Positions 16,823 to 24,594 of a DNA stretch of 64,000 nt are shown here, in pieces (the stretch's first letter is position 1; the number at the start of each line of letters is the position of its first letter). The notes beneath the pieces are model-generated. The model ran no database searches and had not been told where the DNA came from. It worked only from the letters and a program-made list of their open reading frames with translations. Both the position numbers and the translations under genes were made by a program. The stretch lies in contig NZ_CP080269.1 in assembly GCF_019431355.1 (NCBI RefSeq), positions 4,893,001 through 4,957,000 on the forward strand, read 5' to 3'. Source of the stretch: Paenibacillus sp. R14(2021). GTDB lineage: Bacteria > Bacillota > Bacilli > Paenibacillales > Paenibacillaceae.

Positions 16823-16878
16823 GAAGGAAGCGCTGCCAAATATCAATATCGTCCATAGGAAGATGCAAATGCGGTCCA

Positions 16879-16908
16879 ATGCAAGCGCATTCATCCTCCC
16901 GTTATAAT
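16879..16908 (+). promoter_or_regulatory. Perfect cre site overlapping a promoter
   Basis: ATGCAAGCGCATTCAT (16879-16894) matches the CcpA cre consensus at all 16 positions. TATAAT at 16903-16908 is the -10 box, so the cre covers the -35 position (16880-16885 reads TGCAAG). The weak -35 fits dependence on an activator, probably the AraC-type regulator upstream, with CcpA blocking polymerase when preferred sugars are present. The lipoprotein start is 40 bp downstream. Confidence 0.75.
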
Positions 16909-16947
16909 CATCAAGTAAGCGTTATCACAACCTAGGGAGGTCTTGAA

Positions 16948-18291
16948 ATGAAAAAGAAATCACTTTCGCTTCTGGCAGCGGTTACAGTGCTGGGCTTATC
17001 AGCCTGTTCGTCCGGCGGAGGCAATACAAACAACACATCCGGCAATACCGGGGGCAACGCGGCGGCAAATACAACGACGAACAATCAGGCAGCGAACAGC
17101 GGATCCGATGCAGCGCCTACGAAAGTCGAGCTGAAGATCTTCTTGGGCGGCCTTGACCGGTTCCGTGAACAATTCGACGGTTACTTCGAGAAATTCGCAG
17201 AGAAAGAGAAAGCGGACAAAAACATCGAAGTCACATTCAACTCGGAGTATCCAGGTGCCGACAACGCGCCGCAAATTTTGAAAACACGCCTCGCGACAGG
17301 CGACGTGCCTGACGTATTCAGCCTGCATGCGGGAAATGACATGCCGACGTTCAACAAAGCCGGCTATTTGACAGACCTGTCCGATCAACCGCTCGCGGGC
17401 AAGCTGATTGACGGCATCAAGGAACTTGTCTCGGTGGACAACAAAGTGGTTGCCGTACCGATGGAGAGCTTGTCCTGGGGTTACTTGTACAACAAACAAA
17501 TCTTCAAAGATCTGGGCCTGACGCCGCCTAAGACGCTGACGGAAATGAAAGCGGTTGTGCAGAAGCTGAAAGACAACAAAGTTACGCCGTTCCTCCTCAG
17601 CTACAAGGAAAGCTGGATTCCGCAATTGTTCCTGCCGCTGACAGTCGGGGGCCTCGTGAACAGCACGCATCCGGACTTCATGGATAAAATGAACAGCGAT
17701 CAAGGCAGCTTCGGCGACATCAAAGAAATGTTCGACATCATCGATCTGGTCAACGCGAACGGCACGGACCGCGCATTCGAGAAGGGCAACGACGACGGCG
17801 CCGCGGATTTCGCGAACGGCAAAGCAGCCATGTGGGTACAAGGCACTTGGGATGCGGACAGCATTCTGAAAATGAACGACAAAGCCGATTTCGGCGTCGC
17901 TCCGCTGCCGATCAACGACAATCCGCAATCGTCGCGTATCAACGTTTCGGTCTCCACGGCACTGTCCGTACCGCCGAACAGCAAGAACAAAGAAGTGGCG
18001 ATCGACCTGCTTAACTTCATCTTGGACGACCAAGCATCGAATGACCTGTATCAAAGCCTGAAATTCAACCCGGTTTCCAAAAATCATACATTCAAGCCTT
18101 ACCCATGGGTAGAAGATGCAGCGGTATTCATTAACCAAGGCCTGTCCTACAAAGATCCTGCGATCCCATCTGCGGTTAAGGATGAGTCCGGAAAGGCGCT
18201 CCAATCCTACTTCGACAAGAAACTGTCCAAGGAAGACGTCATTAAGGACTTGGACAAAACGTGGAAGGAAGCTAACGCAACCAATAAATAA
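16948..18291 (+). CDS. Extracellular sugar-binding lipoprotein
   Basis: A 447-residue solute-binding protein of the CUT1 family. Lipobox LSAC with Cys at about 20, then an Asn/Gly/Ala/Thr-rich linker to about residue 55 and the binding fold (EYPGADNAPQILKTRLATGD, LSWGYLYNKQIFKDLGLTPP, GKAAMWVQGTWDADSILKM). ATG 16948 follows GGGAGG. The gene's codon use has an unusually Asn/Lys-rich look compared with the permeases, consistent with high expression. A strong hairpin after its stop probably sets its level above that of the permeases. Confidence 0.93.
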   Translation: MKKKSLSLLAAVTVLGLSACSSGGGNTNNTSGNTGGNAAANTTTNNQAANSGSDAAPTKVELKIFLGGLDRFREQFDGYFEKFAEKEKADKNIEVTFNSEYPGADNAPQILKTRLATGDVPDVFSLHAGNDMPTFNKAGYLTDLSDQPLAGKLIDGIKELVSVDNKVVAVPMESLSWGYLYNKQIFKDLGLTPPKTLTEMKAVVQKLKDNKVTPFLLSYKESWIPQLFLPLTVGGLVNSTHPDFMDKMNSDQGSFGDIKEMFDIIDLVNANGTDRAFEKGNDDGAADFANGKAAMWVQGTWDADSILKMNDKADFGVAPLPINDNPQSSRINVSVSTALSVPPNSKNKEVAIDLLNFILDDQASNDLYQSLKFNPVSKNHTFKPYPWVEDAAVFINQGLSYKDPAIPSAVKDESGKALQSYFDKKLSKEDVIKDLDKTWKEANATNK

Positions 18292-18315
18292 ATCGGTCTC
18301 GAGCCAAACCGAGCG

Positions 18316-18357
18316 TACCCCGTTTCCGCCGCCGCAAGCGGTCACGGAAACGGGGTA
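18316..18357 (+). other. Intercistronic hairpin between binding protein and permeases
   Basis: TACCCCGTTTCCG (18316-18328) pairs perfectly with CGGAAACGGGGTA (18345-18357), with an inner CCGC/GCGG stem. There is no run of T after it, and the permease ribosome site starts 11 bp later. This is the usual position for a transcript-stabilising or leaky terminator element. Confidence 0.75.
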
Positions 18358-18384
18358 TGTCTTCCATAAGGAGTGAACACAATC

Positions 18385-19269
18385 ATGAGGAGCCGACGCA
18401 GTAAAGCCAACCTGTCGTTAATTTTGTTCGTGCTGCCTGCTTTTATTCTCTACCTGCTGTTTCTAGTCATCCCGATGCTGAAAGGCTCATATTTCAGTTT
18501 CACGAACTGGAACGGACTTAACAAATCCTACGACTTCGTCGGCATCAAGAACTTCGTCGAGGCACTTCGCGACGATCATGATTTCCGTTCGGCGATTTGG
18601 TTTACAGCGAAGTATGTGATCTTCGCCGTCGTGTTCCAGAATGTCGTGGCGCTGCTGCTGGCCATGCTGATCGAATCCCGCAAGAAGGGGAAAGGGTTCT
18701 TCCGGACGATCTTCTTCATGCCGAACATGCTCAGCATCATCATCAGTACGTTCATGTGGGTGTTCGTCTTCTCGAAGGTTATTCCCGCTTTATCCGAATA
18801 TGCCGCGCTGAAGTTTCTGGACTTGTCCTGGCTCGGCGATCCGAATGTCTCGTTCTGGACGATTCTGATCGTATCGCTCTGGGGCGGCGTCGGCACGCTC
18901 ATGCTCATCTATATGGCGGCCATCCAAGGCATCCCGCAGCATTTGAAGGAAGCCGCGATCATTGACGGCGCGCAGCCGATCCACATGCTTCGGTATATTA
19001 CGCTGCCGCTGATCGTACATGCGCTCACGATCTGTATCTTCCTGACCCTGAACAGCTCCTTCAAAGTGTACGATCTGGTCTACGCCTTGACGGGCGGCGG
19101 TCCGGGACGGGGCACGCAGGTTATTACGATGAACATTCTCGAAGAAGCTTACCAAGGCAACAATCGGTACGGTTATGCCAGCGCCAAAGCGATCATTCTC
19201 TTCCTGATTATCCTTGTCATCACCATGATTCAAGTGTCGATCATGAAGAAACGCGAGGTGGAAGCATGA
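18385..19269 (+). CDS. ABC sugar transporter permease (MalF/UgpA-like)
   Basis: A 294-residue membrane permease with six predicted helices and an EAA loop (HLKEAAIIDGAQPIHMLRYI, about residues 190-209). Start ATG 18385 lies 11 bases after AAGGAG; GTG 18373 overlaps that ribosome site and is less likely. Its stop overlaps the next permease by 4 bp. It works with the lipoprotein just upstream. No ATPase gene follows. Confidence 0.93.
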   Translation: MRSRRSKANLSLILFVLPAFILYLLFLVIPMLKGSYFSFTNWNGLNKSYDFVGIKNFVEALRDDHDFRSAIWFTAKYVIFAVVFQNVVALLLAMLIESRKKGKGFFRTIFFMPNMLSIIISTFMWVFVFSKVIPALSEYAALKFLDLSWLGDPNVSFWTILIVSLWGGVGTLMLIYMAAIQGIPQHLKEAAIIDGAQPIHMLRYITLPLIVHALTICIFLTLNSSFKVYDLVYALTGGGPGRGTQVITMNILEEAYQGNNRYGYASAKAIILFLIILVITMIQVSIMKKREVEA

Positions 19270-20090
19270 GCAAACGCATCTATTCCGTGCTTTCCTGGGC
19301 GGTTCTCCTGCTGCTGGCGGTTTATTTCCTATTCCCGATCTACATGGCTATCGTCAATTCGTTCAAGACGCAGAGCGAGGTTTACCGCTCCGTATTGGGC
19401 TTGCCCACTTCCTTGCATTTCGACAACTACGTGGAAGCGTTTAAGAAAGCGAATATGCTTCGAAGCGGCTTAAATACAATTATCGTCACGGTGACGGGCA
19501 TCGTCGGAATCGTCGTCTGCAGCTCGCTGGCCGGCTACAAGCTGTCCCGTACGCGGAGCAGACTGAGCAACTGGATCTTCATGCTGTTCGTGGCCTCCAT
19601 GCTGATTCCGTTCCAGACGATCATGGTGACATTAACCAAAATGGCACGCGATTTGGGTCTGCAAGGCACGCCGTTCGGACTTGGCGTCGTCTGCGCCGGA
19701 CTTGGCGTCAACATGGCAATCTTTCTCTACCACGGGTTCGTAAAGGGCATCCCGCGGGAGCTGGACGAATCCGCAAGTATCGACGGGAGCGGCGAGTGGA
19801 AAGGGTTCTTCCTCATTATCTTCCCGCTGCTCATGCCGATAACGTTCACGATCATCGTGCTTAACCTGCTCTGGCTGTGGAACGACTTCCTGCTGCCGGT
19901 GCTGCTGCTGAACGATTACCGCAACTATACGCTTGTCCTGACGATCAATATGTTCTTCGGCAAATACAGCCGCGACTGGTCGCTGATCTTGGCTTCCTTG
20001 ATCCTCTCGTCCATTCCGATCGTACTCGTCTTCGCCTTCTTCCAGCGCTGGATCATCCAAGGGATCACGGACGGGGCGGTTAAAGGGTAA
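19266..20090 (+). CDS. ABC sugar transporter permease (MalG-like)
   Basis: Second permease of the 16.9-20.1 kb transporter, 274 residues, six predicted membrane segments. EAA loop at about 167-186 (RELDESASIDGSGEWKGFFL), ending GITDGAVKG as in other CUT1 permeases. Translationally coupled to the preceding gene (ATGA). It is the last gene of the cassette and is followed by a strong terminator. There is no catabolic enzyme in this cassette, so its substrate remains open. Confidence 0.93.
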   Translation: MSKRIYSVLSWAVLLLLAVYFLFPIYMAIVNSFKTQSEVYRSVLGLPTSLHFDNYVEAFKKANMLRSGLNTIIVTVTGIVGIVVCSSLAGYKLSRTRSRLSNWIFMLFVASMLIPFQTIMVTLTKMARDLGLQGTPFGLGVVCAGLGVNMAIFLYHGFVKGIPRELDESASIDGSGEWKGFFLIIFPLLMPITFTIIVLNLLWLWNDFLLPVLLLNDYRNYTLVLTINMFFGKYSRDWSLILASLILSSIPIVLVFAFFQRWIIQGITDGAVKG

Positions 20091-20127
20091 GGGGTTTCCA
20101 GGCTGCCCAGAATAGAAAGTAGACATG

Positions 20128-20158
20128 AAGAAGACGTGAGCGATCACGTCTTCTTTTT
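20128..20158 (+). terminator. Rho-independent terminator of the sugar cassette
   Basis: GAAGACGTGA / TCACGTCTTC with loop GCGA, followed by TTTTT (20154-20158). Textbook form, 38 bp after the last permease. The stretch 20159-20323 shows nothing further. Confidence 0.93.
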
Positions 20159-20323
20159 GCGTTTGGTTCGTGTAAGGAGAGGGTCGAAGATACGCCGTTA
20201 TTCGATAGGAAGGAGAGTAGGAAGGCGTTGTTGAATGTCTTACATGAAAGCAAGAGATACTGTACTCCTGTAAGGATTGCTGTATCACGTTAGCGATTAG
20301 CTAAATAAGGGAGTGGAGCAGGT

Positions 20324-20704
20324 ATGATGAACCGTGTCGGGCAAATTATGGTGTATGTGGACGACCAGGATGCAGCAAGGGAGTTTTGGACGGAGAAGGC
20401 GGGTTTTAAAGTGATTTCCGAAGAAAACAACGGGCAGGGCATGAGATGGATCGAGGTTGGTCCTGCAAACGGGGCCGAAACAAGCCTCGTTCTCCACAAC
20501 AAAGCATTCGTTGCGAAAATGTCGCCGGAACTGAATCTGGGTACGCCCTCCTTGATGTTCTTCTCGGATAATCTGGATCAACTGCACGCCGATCTCTCCA
20601 ATAAGAACGTTAAAGTCAGAGAGATTGTAGACATGCCCTTCGGCCGCGTGTTTAACTTTGCGGATGCAGAAGAGAATTACTTTGCGGTCTTGGAGAAGAA
20701 GTGA
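20324..20704 (+). CDS. VOC/glyoxalase-fold protein
   Basis: A 126-residue single-domain protein of the vicinal-oxygen-chelate fold, with two beta-alpha-beta-beta-beta modules: VGQIMVYVDDQDAAREFWTE and LMFFSDNLDQLHADL, ending FGRVFNFADAEENYFAVLEKK. Family members include glyoxalases, dioxygenases and antibiotic-binding proteins. The conserved Glu near the end (EENYF) fits metal binding, but the function cannot be assigned. Start ATG 20324 (ATGATG) after GGGAGTGGAG. Monocistronic as far as I can see. Confidence 0.8.
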   Translation: MMNRVGQIMVYVDDQDAAREFWTEKAGFKVISEENNGQGMRWIEVGPANGAETSLVLHNKAFVAKMSPELNLGTPSLMFFSDNLDQLHADLSNKNVKVREIVDMPFGRVFNFADAEENYFAVLEKK

Positions 20705-20849
20705 ATAGGGAAGCAGAGACGAGGCAGTCGAAATGAATTCGGCTGCCTTCGCTCTACTTTTCGAATGATATAAAAAAAGTATCTTAATTTCGTGCTAGCT
20801 TCGAAGGTGGAGATAATTTATATAAAACGATTACGAAAGGAAGATTAGA

Positions 20850-21245
20850 ATGATCACTTATTCAGAAGAAAAATCACTTAAAGCGAAAGATGTTGCTGAA
20901 GTATTCAAGCAATCCGGAATCAAAAGACCCTATGAAGACCTAGAAAGAATTCAAAAAATGATAGATAATTCAGATCTTATTGTGAGTGCATGGGATAACA
21001 ACAAAATGATTGGAATTGCCAGAGCAATAACAGATTTTTCTTACTGCTGCTATCTTTCCGACTTGGCAGTCGACAAGGAATATCAGAATCAAAGAATCGG
21101 AAAGAGTCTTGTTGATAAATTGCAAATCCTTCTGGGAGATGAAACATCATTAGTCTTGCTTTCATCACCTGCGGCGATTGATTTCTATCCTAAAATAGGC
21201 TTTGAAAAAACGGATAAAGCATATGTAATAGCAAGAAAGAAATAG
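20850..21245 (+). CDS. GNAT-family N-acetyltransferase
   Basis: A 131-residue Gcn5-related acetyltransferase. Motif A is visible as DLAVDKEYQNQRIGKSLVDK (about 66-85), the acetyl-CoA pyrophosphate loop, with LSSPAAIDFYPKIGFEKTDKAYV as motif B. The substrate is unknown. The gene is clearly AT-richer than its neighbours, with many AAA, GAA, ATT and TTT codons, in a window otherwise dominated by GC-ending codons, so recent transfer from a low-GC firmicute is plausible. AGGAAGATTAGA precedes ATG 20850. Confidence 0.85.
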   Translation: MITYSEEKSLKAKDVAEVFKQSGIKRPYEDLERIQKMIDNSDLIVSAWDNNKMIGIARAITDFSYCCYLSDLAVDKEYQNQRIGKSLVDKLQILLGDETSLVLLSSPAAIDFYPKIGFEKTDKAYVIARKK

Positions 21246-21284
21246 ATAATAAATGGGTAGGTAACCAGCAAACATCTTCAAGAC

Positions 21285-21328
21285 TATTAAACGCTTTCAA
21301 TTGATCAGGCTATTAAATCCGATATAAT
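21285..21328 (+). promoter_or_regulatory. Promoter with adjoining cre-like sequence before dinB-like gene
   Basis: TTGATC (21301-21306), 16-bp spacer and TATAAT (21323-21328) form a good sigma-A promoter. Immediately upstream, 21285-21300 read on the minus strand gives TTGAAAGCGTTTAATA, 14 of 16 matches to the cre consensus. The promoter is more certain than the cre site. Confidence 0.5.
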
Positions 21329-21435
21329 CTTAATTAAAGGGCTGGCAATGATCATAAAAGGCTGGGAAAGAGACGGTTACATCAAATAAAAGCTATCGAT
21401 CATGCGGACCCCGATATAAAAAGGAGACTCTATGC

Positions 21436-21918
21436 ATGTTGAAATTATTCGAGTATAACTGGCAAGTGCGTAAGGATTGGCTGGATTGGTGCGATTCGGT
21501 CGCCGAGGACGAGCTGCTGAAGATACGTACGGGCGGCCCGGGCAGTATCCTGTATACGCTGTTTCACATTGTGGATGTCGAGTACGGCTGGATCAGCATG
21601 ATGCAAGGAAAGACATTCCCCCCGATGCCGCCTTCGTTCAAGGACTATGCATCCGTGCAGAAGCTGAGAGATTACTCGGCAAGCTGTCATGAAGGGATCG
21701 CGCCTTTCGTATACGGATGGAACAGCGGCATGGAATCGCTCATTCTGGATGATCAGAACGAATCGGGCGAGTTGGAACAGTTTCAATATGGAGAAGTCAT
21801 GCGGCATGTCCTCGCCCATGAGATCCATCACATCGGCCAATTATCGATATGGTCGCGCGAAATCGGCAAGCAGCCGGTTACCGCTAATTTGATCCGCAGA
21901 GGCTTATTTGATCGTTAG
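21436..21918 (+). CDS. DinB-family protein
   Basis: A 160-residue four-helix-bundle protein of the DinB / YfiT-like superfamily. The metal-binding histidines are visible: His in LFHIVDVEYGW near residue 44 and the HEIHHIGQLSIW motif near 130-141. Many members are bacillithiol- or mycothiol-dependent transferases, and bacillithiol genes lie 10 kb away, but direct evidence of function is lacking. ATG 21436 follows AAAAGGAGACTCT with adequate spacing. Confidence 0.87.
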   Translation: MLKLFEYNWQVRKDWLDWCDSVAEDELLKIRTGGPGSILYTLFHIVDVEYGWISMMQGKTFPPMPPSFKDYASVQKLRDYSASCHEGIAPFVYGWNSGMESLILDDQNESGELEQFQYGEVMRHVLAHEIHHIGQLSIWSREIGKQPVTANLIRRGLFDR

Positions 21919-21981
21919 CGGCAACAATCTACTAATGCCTGCTGCAAATAATGATAATTCATAGAAACGGAGATTTATAAT

Positions 21982-22992
21982 ATGGCAACGATACGAGACG
22001 TTGCGAAGCTTGCGGGCGTATCGGTTGCGACGGTGTCCCGCGTTCTGAATCAGAACGGCTACGTGAACGCGAAGACCGAGTCCAGCATCCGGTCGGCGAT
22101 GACCGCGCTGCAATACAAGCCTAATGCCATCGCGAGAAGTCTGGCGGGGAAGCAAACCTCCACGATCGCGCTGATGATTCCGGATATTCGCAATCCCTTC
22201 TTTCCCGAGCTGGCCAAGGCCGTCGAAAGCACCGCGAGCAAGCACGACTACACGGTGATTCTATGCGATTCGGATCATGACAGCAGCAGGGAGCGGAAAT
22301 ATTTTGACGTGCTGAAGAACAAGAAAATCGACGGGCTGATTCTAGCCTCCTATACAGTGCAGCCCGATCAGATTCTTGAACTTCAAGCTGAGGGCATTCC
22401 TGTCGTGCTGGTCGACAACAGCTTCCCGGCTCATCCGATCTTGTCGCTTGGCGTACGCAACAGGCAGGGAGCGGCCGCGGCCGTTCAGCATTTGCTTGAT
22501 CAAGGCTGCCGCAAAATCGCCCACATTGCCGGGCCGTTCCAAGTGGCGGCATCCCATCAGCGCAGCTTGGGATACGAGGAAGCTTGCCAAAGCAAAGCTT
22601 GGTTCGTGCCGAGCCTGATCGCGCAGGGCGATTTTCATGCCGAGGGCGGGTATTCGGCGATGCTGGAGCTGCTGGATCGGCATCCGGATTTGGACGGTGT
22701 GTTTGCCGGCAACGATCTGATGGCGATCGGTGCGCGAAAGGCGTTATCGACCAAGGGGCGGAGGCTGCCGGAAGACGTGAAGCTGATCGGCTTTGACGGC
22801 ATTCCGGTCCATTGGGATGAATTGGCCTTCTCGACGATGACACAACCGTTGTCGGCGATGGGGGAATTGGCCGTGGACTACTTGATCAAGCTGATGAATG
22901 GCGAGGCGCTGCCGCTAGAACCGCATGAGCTGGATGTGGAACTGACGGTTCGGCCATCCACGGTGCGGAGCGGCCTCGAAACGGTCTATTAA
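21982..22992 (+). CDS. LacI/GalR-family transcriptional regulator
   Basis: A 336-residue repressor. The helix-turn-helix and hinge are classic: ATIRDVAKLAGVSVATVSRV then YKPNAIARSLAGKQT. The periplasmic-binding-protein-like effector domain follows (LMIPDIRNPFFPELAKAVES, VFAGNDLMAIGA, GFDGIPVHWDELAFSTMTQP). It resembles RbsR/CcpA-type regulators of sugar operons, but no sugar operon is adjacent. The next gene, AAC(3)-like, begins 20 bp downstream on the same strand, so the two are likely co-transcribed. Its own promoter region (21919-21981) is short. Confidence 0.92.
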   Translation: MATIRDVAKLAGVSVATVSRVLNQNGYVNAKTESSIRSAMTALQYKPNAIARSLAGKQTSTIALMIPDIRNPFFPELAKAVESTASKHDYTVILCDSDHDSSRERKYFDVLKNKKIDGLILASYTVQPDQILELQAEGIPVVLVDNSFPAHPILSLGVRNRQGAAAAVQHLLDQGCRKIAHIAGPFQVAASHQRSLGYEEACQSKAWFVPSLIAQGDFHAEGGYSAMLELLDRHPDLDGVFAGNDLMAIGARKALSTKGRRLPEDVKLIGFDGIPVHWDELAFSTMTQPLSAMGELAVDYLIKLMNGEALPLEPHELDVELTVRPSTVRSGLETVY

Positions 22993-23011
22993 TCGAGGGG
23001 AAGGCGTAAAG

Positions 23012-23833
23012 ATGAGTGAACATGAGGTCGTGGCGCATACCGTTGCGCCGAATACGGTAACATCGATGCTGGGAGACTTGCGCGCGCTAGGCGTTCAAGA
23101 AGGAGATAAGCTGCTCGTTCATTCTTCCTTGTCCAGCTTGGGCTGGGTATGCGGCGGTCCGCAGGCGGTCGTGCAGGCGCTGCAGCTGGCTGTCGGCGAA
23201 GCGGGTACGCTGATCATGCCCGCGCAGAGCGGCGATTGGAGCGATCCCGCGGAATGGGCGCATCCGCCTGTTCCGGCAGCATGGCTCGATACGATCTATC
23301 GCGAAATGCCGGCCTTCGATCCCCTGCTGTCGCCGACGCGGGGAATGGGACGCATCGCCGAGCTGTTCCGCACCTTTCCGGGGACGATCCGTTCGCGGCA
23401 CCCGCAGGTATCGTTTTGCGCGAACGGTCCCCACGCGGAGGAGATCGTTAGCGATCACCCGCTGACGCCGCAGTTTGGCCTCGCTTCGCCGCTTGGTAAG
23501 CTGCAGGCGCTGGACGCCAAGGTGCTGCTGCTTGGCGCTGGTTATGATTCTTGCACCAGCTTTCACCTGGCTGAAGCGCTGATCGAGGCGATGCCGACGA
23601 AGCGGATGGGTGCGGCCATGACAGAGGATGGGGGACGAATCTGGAAATGGTTTCATGACTTTGCCTACGATTCCGAGGATTTCGACCGAATTGGCGAGCA
23701 GCTGGATGAGGACGGCTCGGCGCGAAGCGGAAGGATCGGCAATGCGGACTGCCGGTTATTCGACTTGGCGGAAGGCGTAAGAACAGCCGAGCAATGGTTG
23801 AGACGACATCGATTTTCACAAGGAGTAAGCTAG
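23012..23833 (+). CDS. Aminoglycoside N3-acetyltransferase-family protein (AAC(3)/YokD-like)
   Basis: A 273-residue member of the Antibiotic_NAT family, which transfers acetyl from acetyl-CoA to the 3-amino group of aminoglycosides. Family hallmarks: LLVHSSLSSLGWVCGGPQAVV near residue 30-50, GTLIMPAQSGDWSDP, and SPTRGMGRIAELFRTFPGTIRS with the conserved HPQVSFCANGPHA (His/Cys region about 130-140). Chromosomal homologues such as YokD often have no shown resistance role. ATG 23012 lies behind a GAGGGGAAGG site and close to the LacI gene, an unusual pairing. Substrate is not proven. Confidence 0.87.
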   Translation: MSEHEVVAHTVAPNTVTSMLGDLRALGVQEGDKLLVHSSLSSLGWVCGGPQAVVQALQLAVGEAGTLIMPAQSGDWSDPAEWAHPPVPAAWLDTIYREMPAFDPLLSPTRGMGRIAELFRTFPGTIRSRHPQVSFCANGPHAEEIVSDHPLTPQFGLASPLGKLQALDAKVLLLGAGYDSCTSFHLAEALIEAMPTKRMGAAMTEDGGRIWKWFHDFAYDSEDFDRIGEQLDEDGSARSGRIGNADCRLFDLAEGVRTAEQWLRRHRFSQGVS

Positions 23834-24009
23834 AAACCGCTGCAACGAGCTGGAGCATTTCGCCATACGCGCTGGATGCGGCGCGGGCTGCTCAGCAAGC
23901 GGGGATCATCGGCGGCCAAGGCAACGGCCGCTTCGCTCCGAAGCAATTCGCCATGCGCGAAGAAACGGCGAAGATGCTGGCCGTCTTCTTCCGCGGACTG
24001 GTGAAATAA
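23834..24009 (+). pseudogene. SLH-domain remnant
   Basis: The frame right after the AAC(3) stop reads SWSISPYALDAARAAQQAGI, then IGGQGNGRFAPKQFAMREET and AKMLAVFFRGLVK, which is one almost complete S-layer-homology domain (the aromatic-Ile-Gly-Gly turn and the final RxExAxML helix are plain). The frame is open only from codons inside the AAC(3) gene, with no ribosome site or signal peptide. This is the C-terminal stub of a lost cell-surface protein; the strong terminator behind it was probably that gene's own. Confidence 0.7.
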
Positions 24010-24036
24010 TCGTTCGAGCATGACATAATAACTAAG

Positions 24037-24075
24037 AAGGAGCCCGAGAATCTGAAGCAGATTCTCGGGCTCCTT
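24037..24075 (+). terminator. Strong 18-bp terminator hairpin
   Basis: AAGGAGCCCGAGAATCTG (24037-24054) pairs perfectly with 24058-24075 across loop AAG. Only two T follow the stem top (CTT), so it may act in both directions. It ends the LacI-AAC(3)-SLH-remnant unit. Confidence 0.8.
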
Positions 24076-24225
24076 CGTGCATACTTCCGCATCGAACCTA
24101 CGTCGCTGACAGGCTGCCCCCAATGACGAGTGTTATACTCGTTTACAAATAGAAGGTTTGATAACGTTGGCTTGCCTGCATTGCAGGCTTAGAATAATAG
24201 GGAATATAAATAGGGGGGATTGCAG

Positions 24226-24594
24226 ATGAACGAGCCGGTTTACGTTGCCGTAACGGGCACGAATCATTATTTTGGAACGGAGTTTATTCAGGTTGGCTTC
24301 ACGATCCGGCTGACGAAGGACCCGGACAATCGCCATGACCAGGAAGCCATCCGCGCCGATCTGCAGCCGCTTGGCCGAATCGGCTATGTGGCCAATAGTC
24401 CGCATACCGTTCCGCGAGGCTGCAAGAGCGCGGGACGCATCTACGATACGTTCGAGGACAAGCTGATGGGCATCGTCCGATTTGTCGTGAAAGACACGGT
24501 CATCGTGGAGTTGGCCGGCACGTACGACGAGACGCTGTTGTCGTCCGTGTTCGCCGTCCAGGAGCCAGCACCGCGTCAAGGTTACCTACGTTAG
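24226..24594 (+). CDS. Stand-alone HIRAN-domain protein
   Basis: A 122-residue protein consisting of little more than a HIRAN domain (VAVTGTNHYFGTEFIQVGFTI, then LTKDPDNRHDQEAIRA and IGYVANSPHTVPRG). HIRAN domains bind single-stranded or modified 3' DNA ends and are best known from HLTF/Rad5 helicases. In bacteria they also occur as free small proteins of unknown use. ATG 24226 follows AGGGGGG; a TTG two codons upstream is possible. The 3' ends of this gene and the kinase gene at 24591 overlap by 4 bp. Confidence 0.8.
   Translation: MNEPVYVAVTGTNHYFGTEFIQVGFTIRLTKDPDNRHDQEAIRADLQPLGRIGYVANSPHTVPRGCKSAGRIYDTFEDKLMGIVRFVVKDTVIVELAGTYDETLLSSVFAVQEPAPRQGYLR

Noticed and set aside
16999-18345. 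448-codon minus-strand frame opposite the lipoprotein gene at 16948
   Set aside because: Antisense shadow; the plus-strand product has a lipobox and binding-protein motifs.
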